From NCBI GenBank assembly GCA_938035945.1, contig CALHOU010000129.1:1-37394 (forward strand): a DNA stretch of 37,394 nt. The letters are read 5' to 3'. The notes under the pieces were generated by a model. It made no database searches and was not told where the DNA came from. It worked only from the letters and a program-made list of their open reading frames with translations. The position numbers and the translations under genes are program-made. Position 1 is the stretch's first letter. Every line of letters begins with the position of its first letter. Origin of the DNA: an uncultured Granulosicoccaceae bacterium (GTDB lineage Bacteria; Pseudomonadota; Gammaproteobacteria; Granulosicoccales; Granulosicoccaceae). Below, in pieces: positions 35,701 through 37,394 of this stretch.

Positions 35701-37394
35701 TCAAGGTAATCCACAACCCCATCGGCATCGGTATCAACCACTGACAATGGTGTTTGCGCTGTTGCGTCATCAAGGCCATCACCATCCGCGTCGGTGAAAC
35801 CATCGATCACGCCATCACCATCGGCATCCACACCACCGGCTTCAACCGCATCGACCAAACCATCGTTATCAGAATCTAAATCAAGATAATCAGGGATGCC
35901 GTCACCGTCGGTGTCGCCATTGGTCTCTACGCTATCAGGGATACCATCGTTATCTGAATCAAGGTCTTGATAATCAGCAATGCCATCACCATCGATATCG
36001 CCAGCCTGTTCATCGGCATCGTTGATACCATCGCCATCCGCATCCTGATCAAGGTAATCAGGCACACCATCGGCATCGGTATCTTGCGGCAACATGTTCG
36101 CGTTTGAAGCTATATCGCCAACTTCAATCGCATCGCTGATGCCATCACCATCTGAATCACTGTCGAGGTAATCAGGAATACCATCACCATCGGTGTCAGC
36201 ACTGCCTTCAACACTGTCCGGAATACCGTCGTTGTCTGAATCGTTGTCCAAGTAATCAACAATTCCATCGCCGTCAGCATCACCACTGGACTCTAAGCTA
36301 TCCGGAATACCATCGTTATCTGCATCAAGATCTAAATAATCCGGTACACCGTCACCGTCTGAATCACCGGCTTGTTCATCGGCATCAAGAATGCCATCGC
36401 CGTCTGAATCAAGATCAAGCGCATCGCTTACGCCATCGCCGTCAGTGTCCACTGGAACTGATGGGTCATCACCGGCTTCAAGCATGTCGTTAATGCCGTC
36501 GCCATCGGAATCGTTATCAAGGTAGTCTGCAATACCATCGGTATCGGTATCAACATTCGTTTCGACACTGTCAGGGATTCCATCGCCATCAGAATCAAGG
36601 TCTTGATAATCGGCAACGCCGTCACCATCTGCATCACCGGCAAGTTCGAATGAATCATCAATGCCATCACCATCGGCATCTTGATCTAAGTAATCAGGAA
36701 TACCATCAGCGTCTGTATCAACTGGCGTTCCTGGTGCAGCACCGGCTTCGATGGCATCACTAATACCGTCGCCATCACTGTCGCTGTCGAGGTAATCAGG
36801 GATACCATCGGCATCGGTGTCTACACTACCTTCAACACTGTCTGGGATTCCATCGTTATCGGAGTCGTCGTCTAGGTAATCAACAACACCATCACCATCA
36901 GCATCACCATTACTTTCCAGGCTATCGGGAATACCGTCGTTATCTGCATCCAAATCTAAATAATCCGGTACACCGTCACCGTCTGAATCACCAGCGAGTT
37001 CAAGTGAATCATCAATGCCATCACCATCGGCATCTTGATCAAGGTAATCAGGAATACCATCAGCATCCGTATCGACTGGCGTTCCTGGTGCAGCACCGGC
37101 TTCGATTGCATCACTGATGCCATCACCGTCTGAATCGCTGTCGAGGTAATCAGGGATACCGTCAGCATCAGTATCTACACTGCCTTCGACACTATCAGGA
37201 ATGCCATCGTTATCTGAATCTGCATCCAGATAATCTACAACACCATCACCGTCACTATCGACCGTGCCTTCATCGGCATCGAGGATGCCATCGTTATCGG
37301 CATCAAGATCAAGCACATCGACAACTCCATCACCGTCGGTATCGGGGTTGGTTAATGCGCTTGCATCGACCGTGTCATCTATGCCATTACCATC
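32787..37394 (-). CDS. Giant Asp-rich calcium-binding repeat protein (5' end outside window)
   Basis: At least 1,535 codons are visible and the frame is still open at the right edge, so the true start is upstream of the window. Nearly all of it is built from DxDxDGIxDxxD units (for example DSDGDGIPDYLD), the thrombospondin type 3/calcium-binding pattern, in which Asp side chains hold calcium. Longer spaced units such as DADNDGIDDAFDVDV-GG also recur about four times. The C-terminus has GHGCSVAK, a hydrophobic helix (LLVLMSLLGAVSLLI) and RRRKR, then an acidic tail. This reads as a cell-surface anchoring signal of the Cys-containing CTERM type. It is most likely a secreted, calcium-stiffened surface fibre. 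The N-terminal domains that would tell its purpose are not visible. Confidence 0.9.
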   Translation of the reverse strand, partial: DGNGIDDTVDASALTNPDTDGDGVVDVLDLDADNDGILDADEGTVDSDGDGVVDYLDADSDNDGIPDSVEGSVDTDADGIPDYLDSDSDGDGISDAIEAGAAPGTPVDTDADGIPDYLDQDADGDGIDDSLELAGDSDGDGVPDYLDLDADNDGIPDSLESNGDADGDGVVDYLDDDSDNDGIPDSVEGSVDTDADGIPDYLDSDSDGDGISDAIEAGAAPGTPVDTDADGIPDYLDQDADGDGIDDSFELAGDADGDGVADYQDLDSDGDGIPDSVETNVDTDTDGIADYLDNDSDGDGINDMLEAGDDPSVPVDTDGDGVSDALDLDSDGDGILDADEQAGDSDGDGVPDYLDLDADNDGIPDSLESSGDADGDGIVDYLDNDSDNDGIPDSVEGSADTDGDGIPDYLDSDSDGDGISDAIEVGDIASNANMLPQDTDADGVPDYLDQDADGDGINDADEQAGDIDGDGIADYQDLDSDNDGIPDSVETNGDTDGDGIPDYLDLDSDNDGLVDAVEAGGVDADGDGVIDGFTDADGDGLDDATAQTPLSVVDTDADGVVDYLDLDSDNDGIGDVIEAGGSDDNADGTVDSFTDTDGNGIDDTIASTPLVNPDSDGDGVVDALDADADNDGISDADESTTDSDGDGIVDYLDADSDNDGIPDSVEGSADTNGDGVPDYLDSDSDGDGISDAIEAGDLASAADGLPVDTDADGIPDYLDEDADGDGIDDSIEPATDTDGDGIADFLDTDSDGDGLADADELASDTDGDGIPDYLDTDSDNDGIPDSLELNVDTDGDGVQDNLDTDSDGDGIPDAIEGIVDTDGDGIPDTLDTDSDNDGVLDSIEAQLSGVDTDGDGIDDAFDVDQTGGADADGDGVDDGIELTGTVDSDGDGVPDAIDNDADNDGIPDFEEGTGDTDGDGIPDNLDTDSDNDGIPDIVEGNVDSDGDGIPDNLDSDSDNDGISDDDEDNVTPPLTGNDADNDGIDDAIDVDITGGNDADADGIDDALQNADADGDGIPDSLDTDSDGDGIPDILESNVDTDGDGIADNVDIDSDNDGIPDALENANTPALTGVDSDGDGIDDAFDVDVLGGTDADGNGIDDSLQPTDTDADGIADHLDTDADGDGIPDIIESSIDSDGDGIIDSQDTDSDNDGVSDADEISTLPVLIGNDADNDGIDDAFDVDVSGGIDANGNGIDDAFELTDSDGDGVADVNDQDSDNDGIPDTVEGSGDSDDDGIPDFLDLDSDNDGVADILEAGGMDDDGDGQVDNLVDANGDGLDDSVADNPLLIADSDNDGVANYLDLDSDNDGISDIIEVLGSGADADGNGMVDEFVDNDGDGLDDAMLTLPAVPVDTDADGVVDYLDLDADNDGIFDLVESGALDLNGDGIVDEIADADADGIPDDIDVDMTGGLDADNDGIDDIADADFVEAEDTDFDGIIDAYDIDANGDGVVDALADVPLLGSALPDDDNNDVPNFLEAASSGPIKTGLEGHGCSVAKETTRKDPLLVLMSLLGAVSLLISRRRKRVDEDCDREV
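32800..32940 (-). other. C-terminal Cys-hydrophobic-Arg sorting region of the giant protein
   Basis: This part of the gene encodes the Cys in HGCSVAK (codon 32913-32915), then KDP, a stretch of about 15 hydrophobic residues, and RRRKR. This order matches bacterial CTERM signals that carry a Cys before the helix, such as the MYXO-CTERM and JDVT-CTERM types. Which one applies cannot be settled by eye. The extra acidic tail after the Arg cluster is unusual. Confidence 0.6.
36609..37316 (-). repeat. Tandem pair of 354-base higher-order repeat units
   Basis: Inside the giant gene, 36963-37316 and 36609-36962 encode nearly the same 118-residue block, from LDLDADNDGI through IEAGAAPGTP to DGIDDS-ELAGD. 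The offset is exactly 354 bases (37015 against 36661, 37175 against 36821). More diverged copies, with IEVGDIASNANMLPQ and IEAGDLASAADGLPV in the same place, lie near 36.1 kb and 35.3 kb. The smaller Asp-rich units repeat through the rest of the gene. Confidence 0.85.

Noticed and set aside
32787..37394. The regularly repeated short units look at first like a CRISPR or satellite array.
   Set aside because: The frame stays open for the whole stretch, the units are Asp-rich calcium motifs, and unit lengths and sequences vary as in a protein repeat.
1..37394. A defence island, prophage or integrative element.
   Set aside because: No transposase, phage gene, restriction system, toxin-antitoxin pair or attachment repeat was seen; xerC is the housekeeping copy in its usual operon.

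Overview
The window looks like chromosomal DNA of a gammaproteobacterium of moderate GC content, probably free-living and perhaps marine. No species is claimed. Two gene strings point to this class: hslV-hslU-DUF971-ubiE-ubiJ-ubiB, and lptM-lysA-dapF-DUF484-xerC. The UvrD and GlpR proteins also match their enterobacterial counterparts closely. No tRNA, rRNA, CRISPR array, transposase or phage gene was seen.

Region by region: (a) 1-3.4 kb: the 5' 680 codons of uvrD (minus; its C-terminus lies outside the window), a GlpR-type DeoR regulator, and a small orphan gene. (b) 3.4-10.7 kb: accessory genes. These are an APH(6)-like kinase divergent from an unusual ADP-ribosylglycohydrolase-fold protein, a lipoprotein related to PQQ sugar dehydrogenases, an EamA exporter, a kelch-repeat protein, a membrane-anchored SRPBCC protein, and a free-standing copy of a domain normally found at the N-terminus of large cyclase/TPR regulators. 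(c) 10.7-13.5 kb: a 560-base AT-rich intergenic region, then a two-component operon. Its histidine kinase has an N-terminal membrane domain matching the ethylene-binding domain of plant ETR1, including the copper-binding Cys and His at the same spacing; a FixJ-type response regulator follows 6 bases later. A 108-residue orphan gene comes next. (d) 13.6-17.7 kb (minus): MFS transporter, argS, a small monooxygenase-fold protein and a MepA-like endopeptidase. (e) 17.8-23.1 kb (minus): the ubiquinone-biosynthesis and HslUV protease block. (f) 23.2-24.8 kb (plus): an uncharacterised protein with PilZ-like motifs. (g) 24.8-28.8 kb (minus): lptM, lysA, dapF, DUF484, xerC, covering lysine/peptidoglycan precursor synthesis and chromosome-dimer resolution. 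(h) 28.8-32.7 kb: a carboxylesterase, argH, and divergent hemC-hemD ending in a clear terminator. (i) 32.8 kb to the right edge (minus): the 3' 4.6 kb of a giant acidic, calcium-binding repeat protein (thrombospondin type 3 style). Its N-terminus is outside the window, and it ends in a Cys-hydrophobic-Arg surface-sorting tail.

Most of the window is housekeeping. The parts most worth following up are the ethylene-receptor-like kinase operon and its flanking orphan genes, the giant repeat protein with its higher-order 354-base duplication and sorting tail, the PilZ-like protein beside hslV, and the ADP-ribosylglycohydrolase homologue that lacks the usual metal ligands. All functional statements come from reading motifs by eye; no database search was run.
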